Of a stretch of 64,000 nt of DNA, positions 27,103 to 34,417 are shown one piece after another. Within the stretch, counting starts at the first letter, position 1. Each line of letters begins with the position of its first letter. The stretch is from Oceaniferula spumae (GTDB taxonomy: Bacteria > Verrucomicrobiota > Verrucomicrobiia > Verrucomicrobiales > Akkermansiaceae): contig NZ_AP026866.1 in the NCBI RefSeq assembly GCF_042849255.1, positions 1,488,001 to 1,552,000 on the forward strand. The letters are read 5' to 3'. Below the pieces are notes generated by a model, which worked only from the letters and a program-made list of their open reading frames with translations, did not search any database and was not told the DNA's origin. A program made the translations under genes and the position numbers.

Positions 27103-28050
27103 ATGACCACTGATGCTGTAAAAGAAGTCCGCGTCTTCGCACCCGCCACCGTCGCTAACGTCGCGTGTGGTTTCGATGTGCTTGGGTTTGCCATTGAGGC
27201 ACCTGGAGACGAAGTTGTTGCCCGTCACTCCAACAAACCTGGCCTGCGCATCACCAAGATTACCGGCGATAATGGCAAACTTCCCAAGGATCCGGAGAAA
27301 AATACCGCCGGTGTGGCAGCTCTCGATCTACTCCGTCACCTCGGTATGAGCGATCGCGGCATCGAGCTTGAAATCCACAAGAAAATGCCCTTCGGCAGCG
27401 GTCTTGGATCTTCCGCCGCCTCCGCCGTCGCCGGTGTCTATGCGGTGAACAAACTCATTGGCGAGCCGCTGGCCAAAAAACAACTTCTCCCGTTCGCCAT
27501 GCAGGGCGAGGCCAGTGCCGATGGTGCGTGGCACGCTGACAACGTTGGCCCCAGCCTGTTGGGCGGTGTGGTCTTTATCCGATCGAACCAAGAGCTCGAT
27601 ATCGCCCAGCTCCCAGTGCCGGCAAACCTCTGGGCTGCCGTAGTGCATCCAGAGATGGAAATCCTCACCAAGGTCGCCCGCGAAATCCTCCCCACTGATA
27701 TTCCGATGGTCAACGCCACTCAGCAAATCGGCAACCTCGGCGGCCTGATCTGTGGTCTGATCCAAGAAGACTACGCCATGATTGGTCGGTCCATTCACGA
27801 TGTCATTGCCGAACCGCGCCGCCAGAAACTCATCCCTGAATTTTACAATGCGAAACGGGCTGCCATGGCACAGGGCGCTCTCGGATTCTCCATCTCAGGT
27901 GCCGGCCCCAGCGTCTTCGCGCTTTGTGAAGGTGAAGAAGTAGCTCAGCGTGCAGGGGCTGCCATTTCCAAGGTGTTCGATAAAATCGAGCTGGAAAATC
28001 AGTGCTACGTCTCCAAGATCAATAAAGAGGGCGTGCATGTGATTGCCTGA
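27103..28050 (+). CDS. thrB: Homoserine kinase
   Basis: A 315-residue GHMP kinase. Hallmarks are VRVFAPATVANVACGFDVLGFA at the N-terminus, the ATP-binding MPFGSGLGSSAASAVAG near residue 90-105 and the C-terminal GALGFSISGAGPSVFAL. It phosphorylates homoserine for threonine synthesis. It stands alone; no thrA or thrC is nearby. A TATTTA at 27088-27093, 9 bp before the ATG, could be a -10 box for a leaderless transcript. Confidence 0.93.
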   Translation: MTTDAVKEVRVFAPATVANVACGFDVLGFAIEAPGDEVVARHSNKPGLRITKITGDNGKLPKDPEKNTAGVAALDLLRHLGMSDRGIELEIHKKMPFGSGLGSSAASAVAGVYAVNKLIGEPLAKKQLLPFAMQGEASADGAWHADNVGPSLLGGVVFIRSNQELDIAQLPVPANLWAAVVHPEMEILTKVAREILPTDIPMVNATQQIGNLGGLICGLIQEDYAMIGRSIHDVIAEPRRQKLIPEFYNAKRAAMAQGALGFSISGAGPSVFALCEGEEVAQRAGAAISKVFDKIELENQCYVSKINKEGVHVIA

Positions 28051-28565
28051 TATCGCCTTGTCTTTCTGTCGTTTAGACGACTTGCTACCAAGTTATTCAC
28101 ATCGCATTCCTGTGATGTGAAAACTTGTACCTTATAGGTTGAACGGATTGCAGCTTTACACGGAAATCACTTGAGGGGCCTTGCTCCTAGCAGCTTTCAG
28201 AATCTGTTAGGCGTGTTTATATAAGGCTCTTATTTTAAGCTTTATGCGTAAAAACACTGGTTAGAAAGCATCTAAATCGGATCAGTTAATTACTGTGAAA
28301 ACCCGATAATCAACTAACAAAAATATCCTCTTTCAAGAGCCCGAATATCAAGCACTTAGGTGACAGCTCTGACACAAGGCAATCCACCATCGAGTGCTTG
28401 TTGGTGTTTTTCACCAAGTTATTCACATACAGAGCAGATGAACAGCGGTTTCGGCCCGACCGCTCTAGGGTAGGTAAATTGTCAAGAAAGATTAACTATT
28501 TATCTGGCCAGCCTGTGAGTTTTGTCATAATGTAAGCCAAGTCTTTACCCCGACCACCCTTACTC
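28051..28565 (+). promoter_or_regulatory. 515-bp gene-free region with two DnaA-box-like 16-bp repeats
   Basis: No gene is seen here. A perfect 16-bp direct repeat, ACCAAGTTATTCACAT, occurs at 28087-28102 and 28413-28428. Each contains TTATTCACA, which fits the DnaA-box consensus TTATNCACA. The stretch between (about 28215-28330) is rich in A+T. Two boxes alone do not make an origin, but the spacing and perfect flank conservation suggest protein binding. The downstream coiled-coil gene begins at 28566. Confidence 0.5.
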
Positions 28566-29207
28566 ATGAGCAGCATAGCCGATCGCAAACAGCACCTCAA
28601 CGTGCGTGACACCCAGATGGAAATGACCCCCCGCGGAGCTGTAGGCTCCAGTCCGCTTACCGAGGATTTCACCGGCAAGCTGAAAGAGGCTCAAACCCAA
28701 CTCGAGCAGCTTCAGCAGCAACAAGCCGAAGTCGAACGCCAGCGTCAAGAGCTCCAAGATCTGAATGACAGCAAGGAAGAGTTCATCCACGGCCAAGTGG
28801 AAATCAGCGAAAAGCTCAGCACGGCGGTCACCGCGATGGACCGGGAAATTTTTGCCGCTCGTCAGGAAATTGAAGAACTCGAGCAGGCGCGTATTTGTTT
28901 TGCCGATCACCTTGAGAAGATCAATCAGCTCAATCCTGACGGCTGGAACAATGACAGCCTGCGCCAGGATCTCACTCGCGCCATTTCCGTACTGGATCTG
29001 GCTGAAGATGAATTTGAACAAGCCTGTGATCACTTCTCCGGTGGCCGCAGTGCATCCATCTTTGGAGGCGGAGGAGCCAAACCCAAACGCGCTGCCAGCA
29101 GCAACAGCGAAAGCGAATTTGCCACCATGCTGCGCAATGGCCTCGCATTTAATCTGCCTGTCGTCCTGCTAGGAACCCTCGCTTTGATCATCTACTTGGT
29201 GAAATAA
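28566..29207 (+). CDS. Tail-anchored coiled-coil protein, hypothetical
   Basis: A 213-residue protein I do not recognise. Residues about 35-120 are a long coiled coil (GKLKEAQTQLEQLQQQQAEV and EQLEQARIC-like heptads). A Ser/Gly-rich linker (GGRSASIFGGGGAKP) follows, and the last 22 residues form a hydrophobic segment (LPVVLLGTLALIIYLVK), so it is likely tail-anchored in the membrane with a cytoplasmic coiled coil. The next gene overlaps its stop by one base (TAATG), so the pair is translationally coupled. The start is TTG or ATG near 28566; ATG at 28566 is used. Confidence 0.7.
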   Translation: MSSIADRKQHLNVRDTQMEMTPRGAVGSSPLTEDFTGKLKEAQTQLEQLQQQQAEVERQRQELQDLNDSKEEFIHGQVEISEKLSTAVTAMDREIFAARQEIEELEQARICFADHLEKINQLNPDGWNNDSLRQDLTRAISVLDLAEDEFEQACDHFSGGRSASIFGGGGAKPKRAASSNSESEFATMLRNGLAFNLPVVLLGTLALIIYLVK

Positions 29208-29563
29208 TGCCCTTTTTGAGTAGTCAAACCATGGACTCCAACCTGCCAACATCAGAGGCTGGGCCTGACGTGGACTCACTCAGCGCCCGGGAGATCGAAC
29301 TGCGTAGACAGATCGAGCAGCTTCAGGATTATGTCGAACACGGACCTGAACGCGAACGCATGGCCGAGGAAGAACGCATGCGCACTTTGCCTCCGCCGTC
29401 GGAAATCCAAGACCGGCTTCGCGAAAAGAAATTCATGGACCAGCTCAGCCGCGGTGAGTTGAGAAATGAAATGCGGAATCAGACCAAGAGCGGATTGCTT
29501 TTGTGCCTGCTGATTCTGGCAACTTTGGCCATCGGCTGGTGGATTTACAAAACGGTGCAATAG
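29207..29563 (+). CDS. Small tail-anchored coiled-coil protein, hypothetical
   Basis: A 118-residue protein with the same layout as its upstream neighbour: a charged helical region (about residues 25-90, IELRRQIEQLQDYVEHG, EIQDRLREKKFMDQ) and a C-terminal membrane segment (LLLCLLILATLAIGWWIY). It starts in the stop codon of the upstream gene (TAATG). A second ATG at 29231 would remove eight residues. Function unknown; coupling suggests a complex with the upstream protein. Confidence 0.65.
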   Translation: MPFLSSQTMDSNLPTSEAGPDVDSLSAREIELRRQIEQLQDYVEHGPERERMAEEERMRTLPPPSEIQDRLREKKFMDQLSRGELRNEMRNQTKSGLLLCLLILATLAIGWWIYKTVQ

Positions 29564-29694
29564 ACAGCGTCGTCGAGTTCGGCAGAGAAGAATCATACAT
29601 GACTCCGTGTGAAGTAGGAGGTCCGCAACATTTGGTGCATTTTTTTCTATACATCCCCACGCGATGATAGGACAAATTGGGTAGTTAACTCGTA

Positions 29695-29719
29695 TTTGTA
29701 ATCTCCTAACGATTACAAA
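29695..29719 (+). other. Perfect 9-bp hairpin in intergenic region
   Basis: TTTGTAATC at 29695-29703 and GATTACAAA at 29711-29719 form a stem around a 7-base loop. There is no T run on either side, so a simple intrinsic terminator is doubtful. The rest of 29564-29788 shows nothing else clear. Confidence 0.5.
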
Positions 29720-29788
29720 CGGACACATTGTTTCAGCGCACACATTGTGCAATGTCTCCGGATTTTAACCACATCCCAACATGGCCAC

Positions 29789-30178
29789 ATGCATCGCCAA
29801 TCATCAACTCATTCATTGAGAGCGCTGAAATCTGCTTCATACCACTTCCTGTTTAACATCCTGCTCGCCATTTCTGGCATTGTAATAATCGGCTGCGGCC
29901 TCGTGATTCAGGAAAAACTGTGGGTAACTATCGGTGCTTCCTGCTTACTCTTCACCGGCCTCTCCATAGCTGTCTTCTTCCTAAGATGTTACTCATGGAG
30001 GTGCCCACTGTGCATTGGACGAGTCTGGGTCAAGAGCGGCTGTCGCCGCCACCGTAAGGCGGTGAAAGCGATGGGAATCAGCTACAGACTGGGTGTCGCC
30101 ACCGCGGTGATCAGGCATAAACCTTACCGCTGCCCCTACTGCGGTGAACCGTTCAGTTCTACTCAATCTTTGAGGTAA
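29789..30178 (+). CDS. Two-TM protein with paired CxxC motifs, hypothetical
   Basis: A 129-residue protein (counted from ATG 29789). Two membrane segments (about residues 21-40 and 47-66) precede a cytoplasmic part with two CxxC pairs, CPLC and CPYC, about 37 residues apart, resembling a zinc ribbon. A basic stretch (KSGCRRHRKAVKAMG) lies between. Function unknown. The frame extends upstream to 29747; the later ATG gives a short basic N-terminus before the first membrane segment. Confidence 0.55.
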   Translation: MHRQSSTHSLRALKSASYHFLFNILLAISGIVIIGCGLVIQEKLWVTIGASCLLFTGLSIAVFFLRCYSWRCPLCIGRVWVKSGCRRHRKAVKAMGISYRLGVATAVIRHKPYRCPYCGEPFSSTQSLR

Positions 30179-30194
30179 GGGCACAGATTCATTC

Positions 30195-30464
30195 TTAATC
30201 AGCTGGAGAAATTTCGACATCTGTTAGAAAAACGATCACTTTTTCAGTAGGCATCTCACAAGGTTTGAGGTGATCGCCTGAAGCTGACTGATAGTAATTC
30301 AGACTGATAAAATCATTTCCGCCTAACTCCTCGGCGTAGATTTTGTAGGACCTGCCAGCATTGTATGTCTTTTTACTGATGCTATATTTTACTCCAAAAT
30401 AGAAACCCACCGAGTAACCATCAGGGATTCTATGTATCAGATTTCGTATCGATTCAGACTTCAT
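30195..30464 (-). CDS. Hypothetical protein overlapping msrA-like gene
   Basis: An 89-residue protein with no recognised domain. Its start overlaps the end of the MsrA-like gene by 11 bp on the same strand, so it should be cotranslated. The mix of charged and aromatic residues (GYSVGFYFGVKYSISKKTY) suggests a small soluble beta-rich fold. There is no signal peptide. The frame is short but the overlap and absence of other genes support it. Confidence 0.5.
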   Translation of the reverse strand: MKSESIRNLIHRIPDGYSVGFYFGVKYSISKKTYNAGRSYKIYAEELGGNDFISLNYYQSASGDHLKPCEMPTEKVIVFLTDVEISPAD

Positions 30465-30990
30465 GGTTCGTTGTCAGATGACCGAGCTTCACTTGGTCGA
30501 CCAAGTCGGGAAATCCGTCCAGTATATACCTCATCTTCGGATCAATGTATGTTCGGCAGAAGGGTTTGGCTGGGTTCTTGAAGTAGTAATTAACGATCTC
30601 ATCGTGTGATGGCTTGAAGTCTCGATACGGCAGAACTCGAGTGATCAGTGGCCGGTCGGTTCCATTTTGCAGCTGCTCGAGAACCTGTTGAATTTCCTCC
30701 TTCTGGAATTCATCAAAATAATAGACAGCGCTCCGATACGTTTTTCTCATGCTGTGGTCCGACTGACTGGCATGAGTCTCGACATGTATCTGTATCAGCC
30801 CCTTCAATGAAATCTTCTCTGGGAAATAGTGAATGATCACGCCTTCGGAAAAACTCTCATCCACACCAGACGATGAGATCCAGCCCTGCTCGACTCTTTC
30901 CACGCCCTTCAGAGCCAGAAAAACAGCCTCTGTGCACCAATGACAGCCGCCACCGACTGCTATCTTGCACAATTTCACTCCTCTCGACAT
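30454..30990 (-). CDS. Divergent MsrA-like peptide methionine sulfoxide reductase
   Basis: A 178-residue protein with the MsrA catalytic motif GGGCHWCTEAVF near residue 13 (usual form GGCFWC.E..F) and the later QSDHSMRKTYRSAVYYF, matching the MsrA stretch D.G.QYRSaIyy. The usual TGHAE-type motif is replaced by weakly similar residues (SGVDESFSEGV), so it is a diverged member. Residual reduction of methionine-S-sulfoxide is likely but uncertain. Start: ATG at 30990, as the upstream 23 residues in frame are not family-like. It overlaps an unknown gene downstream by 11 bp. Confidence 0.7.
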   Translation of the reverse strand: MSRGVKLCKIAVGGGCHWCTEAVFLALKGVERVEQGWISSSGVDESFSEGVIIHYFPEKISLKGLIQIHVETHASQSDHSMRKTYRSAVYYFDEFQKEEIQQVLEQLQNGTDRPLITRVLPYRDFKPSHDEIVNYYFKNPAKPFCRTYIDPKMRYILDGFPDLVDQVKLGHLTTNHEV

Positions 30991-31144
30991 ATCTTCCCTC
31001 AGGGTTCCCACGCTCCAACATTTTGCAAGTGTGCCGTTACAATATGGGAATACGTCCACCTGTGCGGAATGCCCCTTCCGCTACTGACATCCCAGAGTGT
31101 ATCAAGGCTTGAAACTTTTCAACGAACGCTTCAGCTTCTCCCGC

Positions 31145-31435
31145 ATGAGCAACGAGAATATGGACGTCCGCTACGTCGCCGATCTGGCACGGATCGATCT
31201 CAGCGACCAAGAATGCGCCACTTTCCAAGGGCAGCTGGATGCCATTCTTGGTTACATCGAAAAACTCAAAGACGTCGACGTAGATGGCATCGAGCCCACG
31301 GCTCACGCCTCACCTGTATTCGATCGACTTCGAGAAGATGTTTCCCGCCCAGGTCTCGGTCAGGCCGACCTCTTACAGAATGCTCCAGACAGCGGCAAAG
31401 GCCAAATCCGTGTGCCTAAAGTTGTAGACGCCTAA
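31145..31435 (+). CDS. gatC: Asp-tRNA(Asn)/Glu-tRNA(Gln) amidotransferase subunit GatC
   Basis: A 96-residue GatC with the signature VRYVADLARIDLSDQECATFQGQLDAILGYIEKL in separate parts (VADLARIDLSD and LDAILGYIEKL) and the typical terminal RVPKVVDA. GatC stabilises GatA in the transamidosome. The frame upstream to 31097 is not family-like, and ATG at 31145 gives the standard length. gatA follows 52 bp later; gatB is not in the window. Confidence 0.95.
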   Translation: MSNENMDVRYVADLARIDLSDQECATFQGQLDAILGYIEKLKDVDVDGIEPTAHASPVFDRLREDVSRPGLGQADLLQNAPDSGKGQIRVPKVVDA

Positions 31436-31487
31436 TTTCCTACTTTCCTACTTCCTAGCCCCCCCGACACCCGATCCCTGATTTATA

Positions 31488-32912
31488 ATGTCTCTCGCAT
31501 CCCAATCCATTTCCAGTCTTCGCCGCCAACTAGTCAGTGGTGACATCCAGCCTGGCGACATCCTCGACGACCTCGCATCTGCCATCGATTCTAACAACGG
31601 AACCGTTGGCGCCTACCTCTCGCATGATCTCGAAACAGCCAAGGCCGAGGCTAACAATGCCGATCTTAGCAAATCCCTGGGCGGCATCCCAATCGCGATC
31701 AAGGACAACATCAATGTAAAAGGGCATCCATGCTCCTGCGCTTCCAAATTCCTCGATGGTGCCTACACCGCGCCTTACGATGCTACTGTCATCGCCAAAC
31801 TTCGCGAAGCTGGAGCAGTTCCATTTGGCCGGGCCAACATGGATGAATTTGCCATGGGCTCCACGACGGAGAGTTCGGCACTTGGAAAAACAACCAACCC
31901 GCATGATGCCACCCGCACTCCTGGCGGATCATCCGGAGGTTCCGCTGCAGCAGTTGCAGCTAACAGTGCCATTGCAGCACTCGGCTCGGACACCGGTGGT
32001 TCCATCCGCCAGCCGGCCAGCCACTGTGGTGTCGTCGGGCTCAAGCCATCTTACGGCCGGGTTTCCCGCTATGGCTTGGTCGCCTTCGCATCGTCCCTGG
32101 ATCAGATCGGGCCGATCACCCGCACTGTGGAAGATGCTGCGCTGATGCTCAATGCTATTTCCGGATATGACACTTCGGATTCCACTTCTCTGGACCACGA
32201 CGTGCCGGATTTCACACAGGGACTCGACAACGGTGTAGCCGGAATGAAACTCGGCCTGCCTAAAGAATACTTTGGTGAAGGCATCGATCCCGCAGTTCGA
32301 AAATCTGTGGATGCGGCCATTGCCAAGCTTGAGGGCCAAGGTGCCGAGCTTGTGGAGATTTCACTGCCTCACACTGAGTATGCGGTGGCGACTTATTACA
32401 TCATCGCTCCCGCCGAAGCTTCATCCAATTTATCGCGATTTGACGGAGTCCGCTATGGCAACCGCGTCGATCAGCCTGAAGATGTGTTAGACCTTTACCG
32501 TCGTAGCCGCGAACAAGGTTTCGGGCCGGAGGTTAAACGCCGTATCATTCTCGGCACCTATGTGCTTTCCTCGGGTTACTATGATGCTTACTACTCCCGT
32601 GCGCAGAAGGTCCGCACATTGATCCGGCAGGACTTTTTGAATGCCTACGAAAACGTCGACGCTATTCTCTCCCCCGTCGCTCCGAGTGCTGCCCCTTTGT
32701 TAGGAGCCGATAAGGACAACCCTTTACAGCAATACCTCGCAGATATCTACACCTTATCAGCCAACCTCTCCGGTATCTGCGGCATCAGCGTGCCCGCTGG
32801 AACGGTGACTTCTGAGAACAATACCCAGTTACCCGTAGGTCTACAAATCCTGGGTCCACACATGGGCGAGCAAAAATTACTGCAAATCGCACGGGCTGTG
32901 GAGATGGGCTAA
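31488..32912 (+). CDS. gatA: Asp-tRNA(Asn)/Glu-tRNA(Gln) amidotransferase subunit GatA
   Basis: A 474-residue amidase-signature enzyme that hydrolyses glutamine to supply ammonia for Gln-tRNA or Asn-tRNA formation. The Ser-cisSer-Lys triad is visible: the lysine in IAIKDNINVKG (near 70), the cis-serine in GGSSGGSAAAVAA and the nucleophile in SDTGGSIRQPAS. The FASSLDQIGPITRTVEDAA segment follows. Length is normal. It is downstream of gatC, with a methyltransferase gene directly after its stop. Confidence 0.97.
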   Translation: MSLASQSISSLRRQLVSGDIQPGDILDDLASAIDSNNGTVGAYLSHDLETAKAEANNADLSKSLGGIPIAIKDNINVKGHPCSCASKFLDGAYTAPYDATVIAKLREAGAVPFGRANMDEFAMGSTTESSALGKTTNPHDATRTPGGSSGGSAAAVAANSAIAALGSDTGGSIRQPASHCGVVGLKPSYGRVSRYGLVAFASSLDQIGPITRTVEDAALMLNAISGYDTSDSTSLDHDVPDFTQGLDNGVAGMKLGLPKEYFGEGIDPAVRKSVDAAIAKLEGQGAELVEISLPHTEYAVATYYIIAPAEASSNLSRFDGVRYGNRVDQPEDVLDLYRRSREQGFGPEVKRRIILGTYVLSSGYYDAYYSRAQKVRTLIRQDFLNAYENVDAILSPVAPSAAPLLGADKDNPLQQYLADIYTLSANLSGICGISVPAGTVTSENNTQLPVGLQILGPHMGEQKLLQIARAVEMG

Positions 32913-33710
32913 TTGATATGCCAAAGTGGCCAAGATGCAGATGATGTTTTCAACGTTACCGCATCGTATAATCCGAAAGCCGTGAGCGAGCGATACGACA
33001 AAGCTACGGCCGGACACTATGCAGCCTACCGACCTCCGCTCCATGAGCTGATTCTCGATTTATCGCTCGATGCCGAGGAGTCCTTTGCATCTGGTTTGGA
33101 CTTTGGATGCGGCACTGGTTACTCCTCGGTCGCCTTGGCCAAATACTGCCAACATGTCAGCGCTGTCGATGCCAGCCTAGACATGCTAGACCTAGCCGAG
33201 CCTCATCCTAGGATCACCTATACTCATGGAACGGTGGAATCAGTTTCTGGATCGCCAGCCAGACCATTCGACATCGTTACCTTTGCCGGATCGCTTTTTT
33301 ATGTCAAATCCAAGGCATTGCACAGTGCTCTGAGTTCGGCATGCGGAACTGGTTGTGCTGTGATCGTCTATGATTTCGAAATTCTGATAGACGAATTACT
33401 CAACGATATCGGTATTGAAATCCCAGCCCAAAAATCAGACTATCAGCATGATGTCGGCCTTTCTGAATGGAACGACTACGCCCTCGAAACCGATATTTCA
33501 AAACGTGTAAAACTCACGATCACGCCACAGCAAGCAGCTCATATTTTACTATCTGATTCGACGCGCTATGACGTATTACGCACCGAATTCAGTCAGGAAG
33601 AGCCCTTTGATAGCTTGGTGAAACGGTATCAAGAAACGAAAAACTCCGTGTCTGTCAGTGCTGATATTTGGAGCAAGCGTTATCGGTTGGCTTCTGAGAG
33701 AACTGCCTGA
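32913..33710 (+). CDS. SAM-dependent methyltransferase
   Basis: A 265-residue class I methyltransferase. The SAM-binding motif LDFGCGTGYSS lies near residue 63, followed by VSAVDASLDMLDLAEP (motif II acidic) and FDIVTFAGSLFYVKS (post II). The second half has little that is recognisable. It begins at a TTG immediately after the gatA stop; there is no ATG near, so the start is uncertain, and the substrate is unknown. It is likely cotranscribed with gatCA. Confidence 0.75.
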   Translation: MICQSGQDADDVFNVTASYNPKAVSERYDKATAGHYAAYRPPLHELILDLSLDAEESFASGLDFGCGTGYSSVALAKYCQHVSAVDASLDMLDLAEPHPRITYTHGTVESVSGSPARPFDIVTFAGSLFYVKSKALHSALSSACGTGCAVIVYDFEILIDELLNDIGIEIPAQKSDYQHDVGLSEWNDYALETDISKRVKLTITPQQAAHILLSDSTRYDVLRTEFSQEEPFDSLVKRYQETKNSVSVSADIWSKRYRLASERTA

Positions 33711-33727
33711 GGGGCTCAGAGGGCTGA

Positions 33728-34366
33728 TCAATTTGCGCCCACGAGTTGCTTCTCAAGTTTGGCGATTACCTTGGATGCTGCGTCGTTGGCCGCCACGCCG
33801 AGATCATCGCCTTGAGTGGAGGTAATATGACGGGGAACACCTCCGTTGGTGATTCCCAGCCAGCCGTCGAGATCAGAAGGTTTGAAACCAGGATATAGAT
33901 CAGCTCGGTTATACTGCATTACGACCACGGTATCGCCCCAGTCGACTCCGGCATGCACGGCGTTTTTGGTCATCGATAGCAGGCATTCACGACTCGCTGT
34001 GATGGTGGAAGGTTCACAATTCACCACGTAGACGATGGCATCAGCATCAGCTAAGAGACATTGCTCAGCAGCCTGATGCATCGGCGTGCCAGAAATAGTG
34101 AAAACCCGCACGCGCACAAATGGGCCATCGGGTAGAGGCTCTGGCCAGATAAACTCAGTGCGTGCGCACTCGGCGCCCGACAGCACTGCGGTTCTCACAG
34201 GCGACTGCCCGTGGGCGGCTGCGAGTTGATTGATAATCTGCAGCTTCCCGGCACCAGGTTGACCGACCACCGCTATCTTGATGATAACCTCTCCTTTGTC
34301 GTTCTCCCAGTGTGCCATGGTGCTTGGTGTTGGTGATTTTCTCACCGGTGCTTGTTTCAGAAACAT
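33728..34366 (-). CDS. MglA-like small GTPase with atypical P-loop
   Basis: A 212-residue cytoplasmic GTPase. The P-loop GQPGAGKL (G35 to L42) has Leu where the Mg2+-coordinating Ser/Thr is usual. The G4 motif is NRAD at 153-156, in the context VVVMQYNRADLYPG, close to the MglA QYNKRDL form. The segment TISGTP stands where DxxG is expected. In MglA, this GTPase works with a Roadblock protein (MglB) as its GAP, and the neighbouring gene encodes a Roadblock domain, so the pairing supports the call. The start at 34366 (MFLKQ) has GGGGGA six bases before it; ATG at 34318 is an alternative. Role in polarity or motility is inferred from MglA only. Confidence 0.65.
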   Translation of the reverse strand: MFLKQAPVRKSPTPSTMAHWENDKGEVIIKIAVVGQPGAGKLQIINQLAAAHGQSPVRTAVLSGAECARTEFIWPEPLPDGPFVRVRVFTISGTPMHQAAEQCLLADADAIVYVVNCEPSTITASRECLLSMTKNAVHAGVDWGDTVVVMQYNRADLYPGFKPSDLDGWLGITNGGVPRHITSTQGDDLGVAANDAASKVIAKLEKQLVGAN

Positions 34367-34409
34367 AAAAAATCCCCCGTGATTCACGCACAGCGCAACC
34401 ACGGGGGAT
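34367..34409 (-). terminator. Terminator-like hairpin between Roadblock and GTPase genes
   Basis: On the minus strand, ATCCCCCGTG (34409-34400) pairs perfectly with CACGGGGGAT (34381-34372) around an 18-base loop and is followed by T residues at 34371-34367. It starts 8 bp after the Roadblock stop. The right arm GGGGGA is also the best Shine-Dalgarno candidate for the GTPase ATG at 34366, so folding would both favour termination and block translation. Confidence 0.65.
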
Positions 34410-34417
34410 GAAATTGC

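Noticed and set aside
28051..28565. Chromosome replication origin
   Set aside because: Two DnaA boxes only, and no dnaA, dnaN or gyrB genes next to it; kept as a regulatory-site hypothesis instead.
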